A stretch of 49,969 nt of DNA from Dolichospermum compactum NIES-806 (GTDB taxonomy: Bacteria > Cyanobacteriota > Cyanobacteriia > Cyanobacteriales > Nostocaceae): NCBI RefSeq assembly GCF_002368115.1, contig NZ_AP018316.1:4648875-4698843 (forward strand), read 5' to 3'. Of the stretch, positions 35,127 through 43,349 are shown piece by piece. The notes under the pieces are model-generated. The model saw only the letters and a program-made list of their open reading frames with translations. It was not told the DNA's origin and made no database searches. The position numbers and the translations under genes were made by a program. Position 1 is the stretch's first letter. Every line of letters starts with the position of its first letter.

Positions 35127-35963
35127 TTACAGCCCTCCTATTAGACTGTTATAGACCATTTTTAATGCCATTACTACCAATACAAAACTGAAGATAATTC
35201 TGAGAATTTGAGTTTTAGCACCGATTAAAATTCTGGCTCCCAAAAAAGCACCTGGTAGCACTCCCAACATCACCGGCATAGATAAACCTGGATCTATATA
35301 TCCCTGCGTTAAATAAACACCTGCTGACGCTGCGGCTGTGACACCAATCATAAAATTGCTGGTAGTAGTCGAAACTTTAAAAGGGAGACGCATGGCTTGG
35401 TCCATCGCCAATACCTTGAATGCTCCCGAACCAATCCCTAATAAACCAGAAAGCACTCCGGCTACTAACATAATACTGAACCCAGCAGGTAAAGCATGAA
35501 CCTGGTAAGGAATTACACCATCAGGAGTGGGGTAAGTACCATTAAGTTGGAGATATTCTGCCAAAGGATCTGGTGGAGCAATTTCTGTTTGTTCTGGTCT
35601 GGGGCGTTGAGACAGGTATGCTGAATAAATTAGCACAATTGCCAAAATCAGGGAAAGTATTTTTACGGTTACATGAGTGGCAATTAAAGCCCCAATCAGA
35701 GCGCCAATGGTGGTGGCTACTTCCAGGAACATTCCCAAGCGCAGATTAGCGTAGCCTTTTTTAATATATGTAGATGCTGAACCTAATGATGTCGCAATAA
35801 CTGATACTAATGATGCTCCAACGGCGTAGCGAATATCAACAGCAAAGACGGAAGTTAATAACGGAACTATGACGACTCCACCACCTAAACCAGTTAATGC
35901 TCCGACTAAGCCGGCACTAAATGATCCCAACCAAACCAGTAAAGAAAATGCTAATATGCTCAA
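35127..35963 (-). CDS. TauE/SafE-family sulfite/organosulfonate exporter
   Basis: A 278-aa permease with about eight membrane segments. It has both internal-repeat signatures: SFSAGLVGALTGLGGGVVIV (N-half) and LVAGVLSGLLGIGSGAFKVL (C-half), plus VRY-type VDIRYAVGASLVSVIATS. The family exports sulfite or sulfoacetate in bacteria that degrade taurine and related sulfonates. That fits removal of sulfite released by SsuD and the dioxygenase. Translationally coupled to the DUF1634 gene. Confidence 0.9.
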   Translation of the reverse strand: MSILAFSLLVWLGSFSAGLVGALTGLGGGVVIVPLLTSVFAVDIRYAVGASLVSVIATSLGSASTYIKKGYANLRLGMFLEVATTIGALIGALIATHVTVKILSLILAIVLIYSAYLSQRPRPEQTEIAPPDPLAEYLQLNGTYPTPDGVIPYQVHALPAGFSIMLVAGVLSGLLGIGSGAFKVLAMDQAMRLPFKVSTTTSNFMIGVTAAASAGVYLTQGYIDPGLSMPVMLGVLPGAFLGARILIGAKTQILRIIFSFVLVVMALKMVYNSLIGGL

Positions 35964-36043
35964 TTTGAATTCCCCTTTTGTTTAATCTATATTTATGAAC
36001 CTTGATAATTTTTGTCAGCAGGACGTAAACACAAGAAAAGAAT

Positions 36044-36540
36044 TTATTTATGGATAAGATTGAGAAGACTAAAACTAGGACTATCGAGGAAGATAAAAGT
36101 ACCTAATCCGATTAAGACAAAGGGCATAAAACGATTACCATAATTACCATATTTGGTAAAAAGGTTAGCCAAAGCTTGATTATGAGTTGACTTATATGCT
36201 ACGTAACACAACACCCCCACTAATGAAAAGAAAATACCCAAAATTACTAATAGACTTTGCCAATTACTGCTGGCAAATATCGGCACATAAATACTAATAT
36301 TATCTGTTCCATTGGCAAATGTCACAGCCGCAACACTATAAGTTTGCAAATTGAAGAACTTCGCCCATAGCGATCGCTCTGCAACTTCTGTATCTGTCTC
36401 CACATCCTCTGATTCATCCTCTTCTTGATTCATTAAACTTTTGATCCCCATGATGATTGGGACTAAACCAAATAAGCCAATCCAAGAACGGGGTAAGATT
36501 AAACCGCCAAAAAAACCAGCCACAAGTGGCAGAAAGATAC
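36044..36540 (-). pseudogene. CadD-family cadmium transporter, C-terminal remnant
   Basis: The frame contains GFFGGLILPRSWIGLFGLVP (family core), TYSVAAVTFANGTDNISIYV and a C-terminal membrane segment, matching the last two thirds of CadD-type permeases. The first about 60 residues are missing. The coordinates of the join are approximate; the open frame extends to 36622, but that upstream part belongs to the permease remnant in another frame. Confidence 0.7.
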
Positions 36541-36836
36541 AACAAGAACAAATAAGGAAAGCTATTATAAGGAGCTTCCGGCGTGGGAAATAGGCTACTA
36601 CCAGGAATCCCCACACTACCAATAACTGGGATCATCATGAATACCACAGCTAACACAGCAAACACCACATCTATGGGACGGAGTTTTTTGATTTTGTAGA
36701 GATAGACTGGAGCAGCAACAGAAATAAGAATATAAACAGTTAAAAATCCATAACTACAAATAGCCCCCAAATAGCCCATACAAACGAATAATTTGATATA
36801 AAAAAAAGACATCATTGCCGGGATAAAAAATGTCAA
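36530..36836 (-). pseudogene. APC-family amino acid permease remnant
   Basis: Frame 36414-36836 reads GYLGAICSYGFLTVYILISV, AAPVYLYKIKKLRPIDVVFA and PEAPYNSFPYLFLLYL, the last membrane segments of an APC permease. It has no N-terminal two thirds and runs out of frame into the CadD remnant near 36530. Not functional. Confidence 0.65.
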
Positions 36837-37199
36837 AAGCGAACATATTGTGACGGCAACACTTCTGAGTTCTATTAGCTGCGTGGGCGTTACCCAAACC
36901 CCCCATATCTATTACTTGCAGTTACCATTGTTGTTTGTGTTTTCTTTGACAACTCAAATAGTACCTGATGTATTTGTATTATGCAAGTATTTCGGATTAT
37001 TTTTTTGAGGATTTATTTTTAATTGTTAAATCCTCAAAAGATCATCGGAGTTCGGGTGAATGAATTTATATATAAAAATATTTTTAAAATAATTGTTATT
37101 AGTATAGGAAAATACACTATATAGTTGTGAGGAAATTGGCGTAATATATGACGAAAACCCTTAAATATAGTGGAATATAAGTCTAGACAAATATGTAAT
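36837..37199. other. Gene-free AT-rich spacer
   Basis: No supported gene. The first about 60 nt may continue the APC remnant on the minus strand. The rest is AT-rich with no clear repeat. Confidence 0.5.
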
Positions 37200-37466
37200 T
37201 TAGATCAAAGACTGGGTATCATAACAATCAAAATGATATTGTTGCAAATCTGAATTGATGGTGGTAATTTGAAATTGCTCATTGTTCAGTGAGTAGAGAT
37301 AATTATGACGTTTTCGTTTTATTTTTGGCAGAAAAATTATTTCTGTAGTTGGTTTATCTTCCATTATTTCTACAGAGTTGACAAAATCTAAGAACGTAAG
37401 AATCTTTGTCAACATTTCTGCTTTGTCTTGATCTGACACTCGAACTATTAATTCTAATTGTCCCAT
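37200..37466 (-). CDS. Small unknown protein (88 aa)
   Basis: I take ATG 37466 (MGQLELIVRVSDQDKAEMLT); the frame is open to 37532. The start is an alternating hydrophobic strand followed by helix KILTFLDFVNSVEIMED, then a basic IIFLPKIKRKRHNYLY. This pattern is common in small cyanobacterial proteins of unknown role, some of which neighbour toxin genes. No partner toxin is seen here. It lies in a decayed region and could be a stray. Confidence 0.4.
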   Translation of the reverse strand: MGQLELIVRVSDQDKAEMLTKILTFLDFVNSVEIMEDKPTTEIIFLPKIKRKRHNYLYSLNNEQFQITTINSDLQQYHFDCYDTQSLI

Positions 37467-37532
37467 AAATTTTTGGTTAGAGATTATCAAATCATTATTT
37501 GGGGGATTGTTTCTAATGGCGCAACATGGCAA

Positions 37533-38174
37533 TTTGGTAAACTAGAAGATAATAAGTTTACCAAAAATATGACTCCTTTTACAATTTATGAACTAGATAA
37601 ATTATTCGCGGCTGTTAATTTTATGTTTTAACAATCTGAATTACACCCAAATAAATATGGGTCGTACTACTGCTACATTCAGCAGAAATTGTGAGAGTTG
37701 TTTTTGGGTGACTGTAATTGCTGGGTTCATTTATAGAGATTTTAGAAGGGTAATTATTCAGGTTTTACCGTACTTGTTATACTAAATTGACAAGTTGATA
37801 AGAGGAAACAGGGAACAGTGTCAATGCCAATCATTACAAGTAAATGCATATCCCCTATCTCCCACTGTCTATTCTTCAATTTCTACATCTGCTACTAAAT
37901 CATCTATTTCTTCGCTCATTTCCTGGGTGTAAATCACCAATATATTTTTATTTTGCAGCCAACCAATTCTGCTGTTCTAATCGCTGCCAAGCTTTATGTA
38001 TATGTTGTGGTTTAAAGATTGTGCGATTGCGATCGCCTCTAAATGTTGTTAACAAAAACAGTGCAAGCCTTATCAATAGTATAAAATGGCAGTTTGGGAA
38101 AACAGTAGAGTCTGTTTTGAGTAGGGAATTTTAGGGTGTCTAAAATATGTACAAAGTGAGACACCCTACAACAA
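37533..38174. other. Decayed region without intact genes
   Basis: On the minus strand, 37872-38050 holds broken protein-like frames: FKPQHIHKAWQRLEQQNWLA in one, RIGWLQNKNILVIYTQEMSE ending in EIEE-stop in another. This is a frameshifted remnant that I cannot name. A HIP1 octamer is at about 38029. A TTACCGTA half-site at 37765-37772 has no correctly spaced partner. An AGGGAACAG-type repeat is at 37809-37817. Confidence 0.4.
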
Positions 38175-38521
38175 TTAAACAATTGCTTCTTTAATTTTTG
38201 CGGCTGTGGCTTCTGATTCTGAAGTCAATTTTGTAACATAATTTGACAATTCTAGAATTTCAATTTCTTGTTCATTACCATCTTTAAAAGCTACTTTTGC
38301 TGCTGGTTTTAAACTGTAAATAATTCGGCTGGAAGTAGCAGTAGTAGCTAAAATATCTGACGGTAATATTTCTTGTCCTAATGAAGCCCAAGGGTCTGTA
38401 TGGATAACACATCAGTCCCCACTTTTGCTCCCTCTGCTGCTAGAGCGATCGCTGTAGCTTTACCAATTCCCGAAGAAGCCCCGGTAATAATAGCCACTTT
38501 CCCTTCTAATTTACTTACCAT
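38175..38521 (-). pseudogene. SDR N-terminal remnant joined to an unknown C-terminal fragment
   Basis: From ATG 38519-38521 the minus strand reads MVSKLEGKVAIITGASSGIG KATAIALAAEGAKV, a close copy of the SDR at 7401. It then diverges and meets a TAG. In a different frame follows WASLGQEILPSDILATTATS ... KPAAKVAFKDGNEQEIEIL ... AAKIKEAIV-stop, which is not SDR sequence. It looks like a deletion that fused two genes out of frame. Operator site 38551-38576 sits 29 nt upstream. Confidence 0.7.
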
Positions 38522-38550
38522 AGTGAACCCATTGATTAATATATTTAAAA

Positions 38551-38576
38551 TACGGTAACTTTATCAAATTACCGTA
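38551..38576. promoter_or_regulatory. 26-bp sulfur-operator candidate, best copy
   Basis: TACGGTAA-N10-TTACCGTA, a perfect 8-bp inverted repeat with spacer CTTTATCAAA. It lies between the SDR remnant and the Mrp stop. It defines the consensus used here. Confidence 0.7.
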
Positions 38577-38594
38577 TAGTTAAAATCAAGCATC

Positions 38595-39665
38595 TCACAA
38601 ATCACTAGAAAAAGCAAGAAAAGTAGCCTCCAATGCCGTAGCAATGTGTATAAATACCTGACTTATAGCTAAACTAGAATCAAAAAGGGTAAGCGGTTGC
38701 CCAGTATCACCACCATTACAGATCCGAGGATCGAGGGGAATTTTGCCTAAAAGCGGTGCTTGGAGTTCATTTGACAAAGTTTCACCGCCACCACTACCAA
38801 AAATCGGAATTTCTTTCCCATTTACGCCGATAAAATAGCTCATATTCTCGATAATACCGAGAACAGGAACACCCACTTGGCGAAACATATAGATACTGCG
38901 ACGCACATCAGCAACAGCGACCTTTTGAGGTGTTGTTACCAATATCACCCCACAAATCGGGCTTTCTTGCACAATCGTAATTTGAGCATCACCAGTACCA
39001 GGAGGCAAGTCTATTAACAGATAGTCCAATTCTCCCCATTCAACATCATGTATAAATTGAGTAATGATTTTATGTAATACAGGTCCACGCCAGGCTAAAG
39101 GATGATCCGGTTCTGCTAACAATCCTACAGACATGACTTTGATACCATGAGCTTCTAATGGTAAAAATTTCTGCCCATTAGCAGTATTAATAACCCTAAC
39201 TTCAGATTGTCCTAATCCAAGCATCTGAGGAACGTTGGGACCATAAACATCAGCATCTAATAAACCCACCTTTGCTCCCGTTAATTTCAACGCTGCGGCT
39301 AAATTAACTGCGGTTGTGGATTTACCCACACCCCCTTTACCGCTAGATATGGCTAATGTCGTTTTTACCCCTGGAATTGTACAAACTTGAATGTAGTTTT
39401 TTTTACACCAAGTTAATGATGATAATACTGCTTTAATCTCTGCTTCTAAGTGCTGCTGACGAGAACCTATATACAAGCGTAAATAAATATATTGATCAAC
39501 TATCCGCAGATTTCGCACCATTCCTAAACTAACTATATCGTTTTTTAGGGTAGGTTCGATTACTTGTTTCAGAAGTTGGATAACTTCTTCTTGTCGGAAA
39601 TTGGGAGAATCTGTTTGTACTTCCGCTTGCAAAAGGCTATTGTTCAAATTTGATTTTTTCAGCAT
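38595..39665 (-). CDS. mrp: Mrp/ApbC-family P-loop ATPase
   Basis: A 356-aa protein. An N-terminal MIP18/DUF59 domain (about 25-95, VIQLLKQVIEPTLKNDIVSL) is followed by the deviant Walker A SSGKGGVGKSTTAVNLAAAL (about 108-127), DADVYGPNVPQMLG, LIDLPPGTGDAQIT and IENMSYFIG. Family members carry or deliver Fe-S clusters. The CxxC usually found shortly after ENMS is absent (ENMSYFIGVNGKEIPIFG), as I also recall for cyanobacterial Mrp. It faces the ssuA-flavoprotein run divergently across an operator, so it may help mature the ferredoxins and Fe-S enzymes of this island. Its C-terminal codons are duplicated at 7287. Confidence 0.9.
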   Translation of the reverse strand: MLKKSNLNNSLLQAEVQTDSPNFRQEEVIQLLKQVIEPTLKNDIVSLGMVRNLRIVDQYIYLRLYIGSRQQHLEAEIKAVLSSLTWCKKNYIQVCTIPGVKTTLAISSGKGGVGKSTTAVNLAAALKLTGAKVGLLDADVYGPNVPQMLGLGQSEVRVINTANGQKFLPLEAHGIKVMSVGLLAEPDHPLAWRGPVLHKIITQFIHDVEWGELDYLLIDLPPGTGDAQITIVQESPICGVILVTTPQKVAVADVRRSIYMFRQVGVPVLGIIENMSYFIGVNGKEIPIFGSGGGETLSNELQAPLLGKIPLDPRICNGGDTGQPLTLFDSSLAISQVFIHIATALEATFLAFSSDL

Positions 39666-39782
39666 TTTACAGTCACCTGGTATATAAAATCACAAAATTA
39701 ATAACTAACTGACAGGATAATTACTTTTTTTAAAGAAAAACTTGCATTTCAATTTCCTCTATGTGATATTTTAAGAATAAAG

Positions 39783-39808
39783 TACGGTAACTCGACTGAT
39801 ATACTGTA
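39783..39808. promoter_or_regulatory. 26-bp sulfur-operator candidate between mrp and ssuA3
   Basis: TACGGTAA-N10-ATACTGTA with spacer CTCGACTGAT, in the divergent spacer, 57 nt before the ssuA ATG and 117 nt from the mrp start. It could control both directions. Confidence 0.6.
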
Positions 39809-39865
39809 TTTTATCATGAATTGACTTAAAGTTTGAATATTTTATTGACCTTTACAAGTAGAGTA

Positions 39866-40948
39866 ATGTTGACTAAGTTCTCACTATTTCGACTATTGAA
39901 AGCTGGAATCACCTTCCTGAAAAAATATCAACAGCCGAACATTCGCAATTTTTCCTTACTATTTGCAGTTGGGCTAAGTTTGACTTTAGCTATTTCTGCT
40001 TGTTCCCCTAACACAAGCGAAAATACGGGAACCACTGAAAAAATTAGTCCGAGTCCAACTTCTAATGCAACAAATAGCAATACCGTAATTCGTATTGGCT
40101 ACCAAAAAGCAGCAACTATCCTCTACTCACTAAAAGCAAAAGGGGAATTAGAAACAGCCTTAAAACCTTCTGGTGGTTCTGTCACTTGGGTTGAATTTCC
40201 CGCAGGACCACCGATGTTAGAAGCATTAAACGCTGGCAGTATTGACTTTGGTTACACCGGAGAAGCACCACCAATTTTTGCTCAAGCCGCAGGTACTCCT
40301 TTTGTTTATGTTGCTTATGATCCGTGGACTCCCAAAGCAGAAGCGATTATTGTCCACAAGGATTCACCTATTAAAAGTGTGGCTGATCTTCAAGGTAAAA
40401 AAGTAGCTTTTGCGAAAGGATCAAATACTAACTATTTAGTAATCAAAGCCTTAGAAAAAGCTGGATTAAAATACACCGATATCAAACCAACTTTCCTTCC
40501 ACCGGCTGATGCTCGTGTAGCCTTTGAAGGTAAAAATGTTGATGCTTGGGCAATTTGGGACCCATTTTTAGCCGCAGCCGAAAAAGCAACTAGCGCACGC
40601 ACTCTCACAGATGCAACTGGATTAGCTCCCAATCTTGGTTATTATTTGGCTGCTAAATCTTTTGTAGATAAAAATCCAGAAGGTTTAAAAACAGTTTTGG
40701 ATGGGGTAAATAAAGTCAGCGATTGGGCAAAAAATAATCCTACTGAAGTAGCTCAGTTACTTTCTCCTGTATTGGGTATAGATGCGGCTGTTTTAGAAAC
40801 AGCAGAAAGGCGGCGCGATTATGGTGTACTACCTCTAACAGAGGAAGTAATTAGCAAACAACAAGAAATTGCTGATACTTTTTATAAAATCAAATTGATT
40901 CCTAAAGAAATCAAGGTTAAAGAAGTAGTTTGGCAAGAACATAAATAA
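39866..40948 (+). CDS. ssuA: Sulfonate ABC transporter substrate-binding lipoprotein (3)
   Basis: A 360-aa SsuA-type binding protein. It has a long N-terminus with hydrophobic segment NFSLLFAVGLSLTLAISAC and lipobox Cys46 (ISAC-SPN), so it is probably lipid-anchored, unlike the other two SsuA copies. The mature part has VEFPAGPPMLEALNAGS, GYTGEAPPIFAQAAGTPFVY, DLQGKKVAFAKGSNTNYL and VDAWAIWDPF. I take ATG 39866; TTG 39833 is less likely. The only Cys is the lipid-anchor one, and one Met remains in the mature chain. No ABC ATPase or permease gene is adjacent, so it may share SsuBC. Confidence 0.9.
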   Translation: MLTKFSLFRLLKAGITFLKKYQQPNIRNFSLLFAVGLSLTLAISACSPNTSENTGTTEKISPSPTSNATNSNTVIRIGYQKAATILYSLKAKGELETALKPSGGSVTWVEFPAGPPMLEALNAGSIDFGYTGEAPPIFAQAAGTPFVYVAYDPWTPKAEAIIVHKDSPIKSVADLQGKKVAFAKGSNTNYLVIKALEKAGLKYTDIKPTFLPPADARVAFEGKNVDAWAIWDPFLAAAEKATSARTLTDATGLAPNLGYYLAAKSFVDKNPEGLKTVLDGVNKVSDWAKNNPTEVAQLLSPVLGIDAAVLETAERRRDYGVLPLTEEVISKQQEIADTFYKIKLIPKEIKVKEVVWQEHK

Positions 40949-40997
40949 TTTATAGTTGGTAATTCGTAATAGAAAAATTACTAACTATAAATTATTT
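40943..40997. terminator. Long hairpin over the ssuA3 stop codon
   Basis: Arms of 22 nt (AAATAATTTATAGTTGGTAATT and its near-perfect complement, one mismatch) around an 11-nt loop. The left arm includes the TAA stop. There is no following T run, so it may be a weak terminator or an mRNA 3'-end protector between ssuA3 and the flavoprotein gene. Confidence 0.5.
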
Positions 40998-41078
40998 CTA
41001 AAAATCTTCCCTGACTTTCTCTGCGCCCTCTGCGCCTCTGCGTGAGAAAAAAATTTTGAATTCTGAAAAGAGTGGTAT

Positions 41079-42794
41079 ATGGTAAAAAACATCAATACAC
41101 AGTGGCTAAAAACCGACGTTTTAGTAATTGGGGGTGGGACTGCGGGAACAATGGCAGGGATTAAAGCCAAACAGGCAAATCCTGATGCTGAGGTGTTAAT
41201 TTTAGAAAAAGCAAATATACGCCGTAGTGGGGCGATTTCAATGGGAATGGATGGAGTCAATACAGCCGTCATTCCTGGCAATTCTACCCCAGAACAATAC
41301 GTCCGTGAAGTCACCATTGCTAACGATGGCATTCTTCACCAAAAAGCAGTTTACGCAACGGGTAAATTAGGTTTTGAAACCATTCAAGAATTAGAGAATT
41401 GGGGTGTTAAATTCCAAAAAGACCCTCAAGGAAATTACGACGTTAAACAAGTGCATCGGGTAGGAAAATATGTCTTACCCATGCCAGAAGGTAAAGACTT
41501 AAAAACCATTCTTACCCGCCAAGTTAAACGCCATAAAGTTAAGGTTACAAACCGCGTTATGGCAACTAGAATATTAGTAAAAAATGGTAGAGCCATTGGT
41601 GCAGTTGGGTTTGATGTGCGCGGTGGAGATTTTGTACTTATTAAAGCTAAAGCTGTTATACTTTCTACAGGTGCTTGTGGACGTTTGGGTTTGCCTGCAT
41701 CCGGCTATCTTTATGGAACTTATGAAAATCCTACAAATGCCGGAGATGGTTATTCAATGGCCTATCATGCAGGAGCAGAATTAAGCAATATTGAATGTTT
41801 CCAGATCAACCCATTAATCAAAGATTATAATGGTCCAGCCTGTGCCTATGTTGCAGGACCATATGGAGCATATACCGCCAATTCTGAAGGAAACCGCTTC
41901 ATTAATTGCGATTATTGGAGTGGACAAATGATGTTAGAAATCTGGAAAGAATTAAACTCTGGTAAAGGACCCATTCAAATGAAAATGACTCATTTGGATG
42001 AGGATACAATTTCTGAAATTGAGTCTGTTTTATGGGCAAATGAACGACCGAGTAGAGAACGTTTTCATGAGGGTAGAGGTGAAAATTACCGCACTCATGG
42101 GGTAGAAATGAACATCTCAGAAATAGGATTATGTAGTGGACATAGTGCCTCTGGTGTGTGGGTGAATGAAAAAGCAGAAACTACAGTACCTGGACTCTAT
42201 GCAGCCGGAGATATGGCCAGTGTTCCTCATAATTATATGATTGGTGCATTTGTCTTTGGTCGGTTAGCAGGAGAAAATGCCATTGATTATATTGAAAATT
42301 TAGAACATTTAGAACCTGATACTGACTTTTTGGAGGCAGAAAAAGCAAGAATTTACGCACCATTAAATCAACCTAATGGGATTCCCCATACCCAAGTTGA
42401 ATATAAATTACGCCGACTGGTGAATGATTATTTACAACCGCCAAAATCCGGTAATAAAATAGAAATTGGACTAAATAATTTTGTGCAATATCATGAAGTA
42501 TTAGCCCAAATGGGAGCGCGTGATCCTCATGAATTAATGCGATGTATGGAAGTACATTTTATTCGTGATTGTGCAGAAATGGCAGCACGAGCATCTTTAT
42601 ATCGTCGGGAAAGTCGTTGGGGTTTATATCATTATCGGTTGGATTATCCAAATAAGAATAATGAAGAGTGGTTCTGTCACGTCAATTTGAAAAAAGATGA
42701 AGCAGCAGAAATGATCTTATTTAAGCGTCCAGTTGAGCCTTATGTTGTGGAGGTTGATTTACAGCAAGAAGTTTATAACGTTGCTGTTAGATAA
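41079..42794 (+). CDS. AprA-like flavoprotein (fumarate reductase superfamily)
   Basis: A 571-aa FAD protein. FAD-binding motif TDVLVIGGGTAGTMAGIKA, then LILEKANIRRSGAISMGMDG, VILSTGACGRLGLPASGY, and C-terminal TTVPGLYAAGDMASVPHNY. LCSGHSASGVWV (His355), together with RSGA and EQYVREVT, resembles the alpha subunit of adenylylsulfate (APS) reductase, where a His in a GSHSG-type motif is catalytic. The true substrate is unknown; APS/sulfite or a related sulfur compound is plausible. ATG 41079 lies after a spacer with the 41019-41046 repeat. It is followed by metY and metX and then by an AprB-like ferredoxin (45824). Confidence 0.82.
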   Translation: MVKNINTQWLKTDVLVIGGGTAGTMAGIKAKQANPDAEVLILEKANIRRSGAISMGMDGVNTAVIPGNSTPEQYVREVTIANDGILHQKAVYATGKLGFETIQELENWGVKFQKDPQGNYDVKQVHRVGKYVLPMPEGKDLKTILTRQVKRHKVKVTNRVMATRILVKNGRAIGAVGFDVRGGDFVLIKAKAVILSTGACGRLGLPASGYLYGTYENPTNAGDGYSMAYHAGAELSNIECFQINPLIKDYNGPACAYVAGPYGAYTANSEGNRFINCDYWSGQMMLEIWKELNSGKGPIQMKMTHLDEDTISEIESVLWANERPSRERFHEGRGENYRTHGVEMNISEIGLCSGHSASGVWVNEKAETTVPGLYAAGDMASVPHNYMIGAFVFGRLAGENAIDYIENLEHLEPDTDFLEAEKARIYAPLNQPNGIPHTQVEYKLRRLVNDYLQPPKSGNKIEIGLNNFVQYHEVLAQMGARDPHELMRCMEVHFIRDCAEMAARASLYRRESRWGLYHYRLDYPNKNNEEWFCHVNLKKDEAAEMILFKRPVEPYVVEVDLQQEVYNVAVR

Positions 42795-42832
42795 ATGGAA
42801 TGATTAAGTTAATACGGTTAAGTCAAGAAAAA

Positions 42833-42890
42833 GTAGGTTGGGTTAAGCAACAGCACCACCCAACAAAAAGATTGATAATGTTAGGTTTCT
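42833..42890. repeat. GTAGGTTGGGTTAAGC repeat, copy 3
   Basis: GTAGGTTGGGTTAAGCAACA ... CACCCAACA, then TGTTAGGTTTC, downstream of the flavoprotein gene. It is 20 nt after a half operator TACGGTTA (42813-42820). Confidence 0.6.
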
Positions 42891-42907
42891 TTTAAGGTAA
42901 TTTAAAG

Positions 42908-43225
42908 ATGATTCAAGAGATAACACGCCGTGAATTTGATGATGTCTCAAAATTAAGCAACATTGACGAAATTCGTGCAATTGTGTCCAAAGTCCCCGTG
43001 CTGGGACTCTATGGAGGTCAAGATACAGGTATTCCTGTGGACACAGTAGAACAAATACGAGAAAAACTCAAATCTAGCAGCAGTAAATCAGAGATAATTG
43101 TTTATCCTGATCCACCTCACGCCTTTTTTGCCGATTATCGCCCTTCTTACCCTTCTTACCGCGAAAAAGAAGCCCAGGATGGTTGGCAACGTCTCCAGGA
43201 ATGGTTTCAACAATATGGAGTGTGA
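42908..43225 (+). pseudogene. Dienelactone hydrolase C-terminal fragment
   Basis: A 105-codon frame with VPVLGLYGGQDTGIPVDTVE (catalytic Asp) and YPDPPHAFFADYRPSY (catalytic His), the last third of a dienelactone-hydrolase alpha/beta hydrolase. The nucleophile (Cys/Ser) half is missing. It may be transcribed with the flavoprotein run, but it cannot be an active hydrolase. Confidence 0.7.
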
Positions 43226-43237
43226 GTGAAAATCTTT

Positions 43238-43307
43238 GTAGAGACGTTTTTTGTCTTTGTAGATGCGTTTTTTGTTTTTGTAGAGACGTGCCATGGAACG
43301 TCTCTAC
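43238..43307. repeat. GTAGAGACGT repeat
   Basis: Two direct copies of TTTGTAGAnnCGTTTTTTG and then GTAGAGACGTGCCATGGAAC with GTCTCTAC, a palindrome common in Nostocales intergenic DNA. Confidence 0.65.
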
Positions 43308-43349
43308 ATCTAAATTTATACTGATAATCAACCTACTGAAGTAATACCC

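Noticed and set aside
37747..37772. TTACCGTA with a GGGTAA to its left as another 26-bp operator
   Set aside because: The arms are 11 nt apart instead of 10, the left arm is poor, and no intact gene follows.
37844..38134. 96-codon plus-strand ORF
   Set aside because: Composition is not protein-like, and the opposite strand carries broken protein-like frames in the same place.
41079..42794. Calling the flavoprotein aprA outright
   Set aside because: Similarity is judged from a few motifs only; other members of the fumarate reductase superfamily share them.
42813..42838. TACGGTTA as an operator before the DLH fragment
   Set aside because: Only the left half is present; the right half is repeat sequence (AAGTAGGT).
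43319..43344. TACTGATA...GAAGTAA before metY as an operator
   Set aside because: TAC to GTA distance is 25 bp and there is no CGG/CCG arm.
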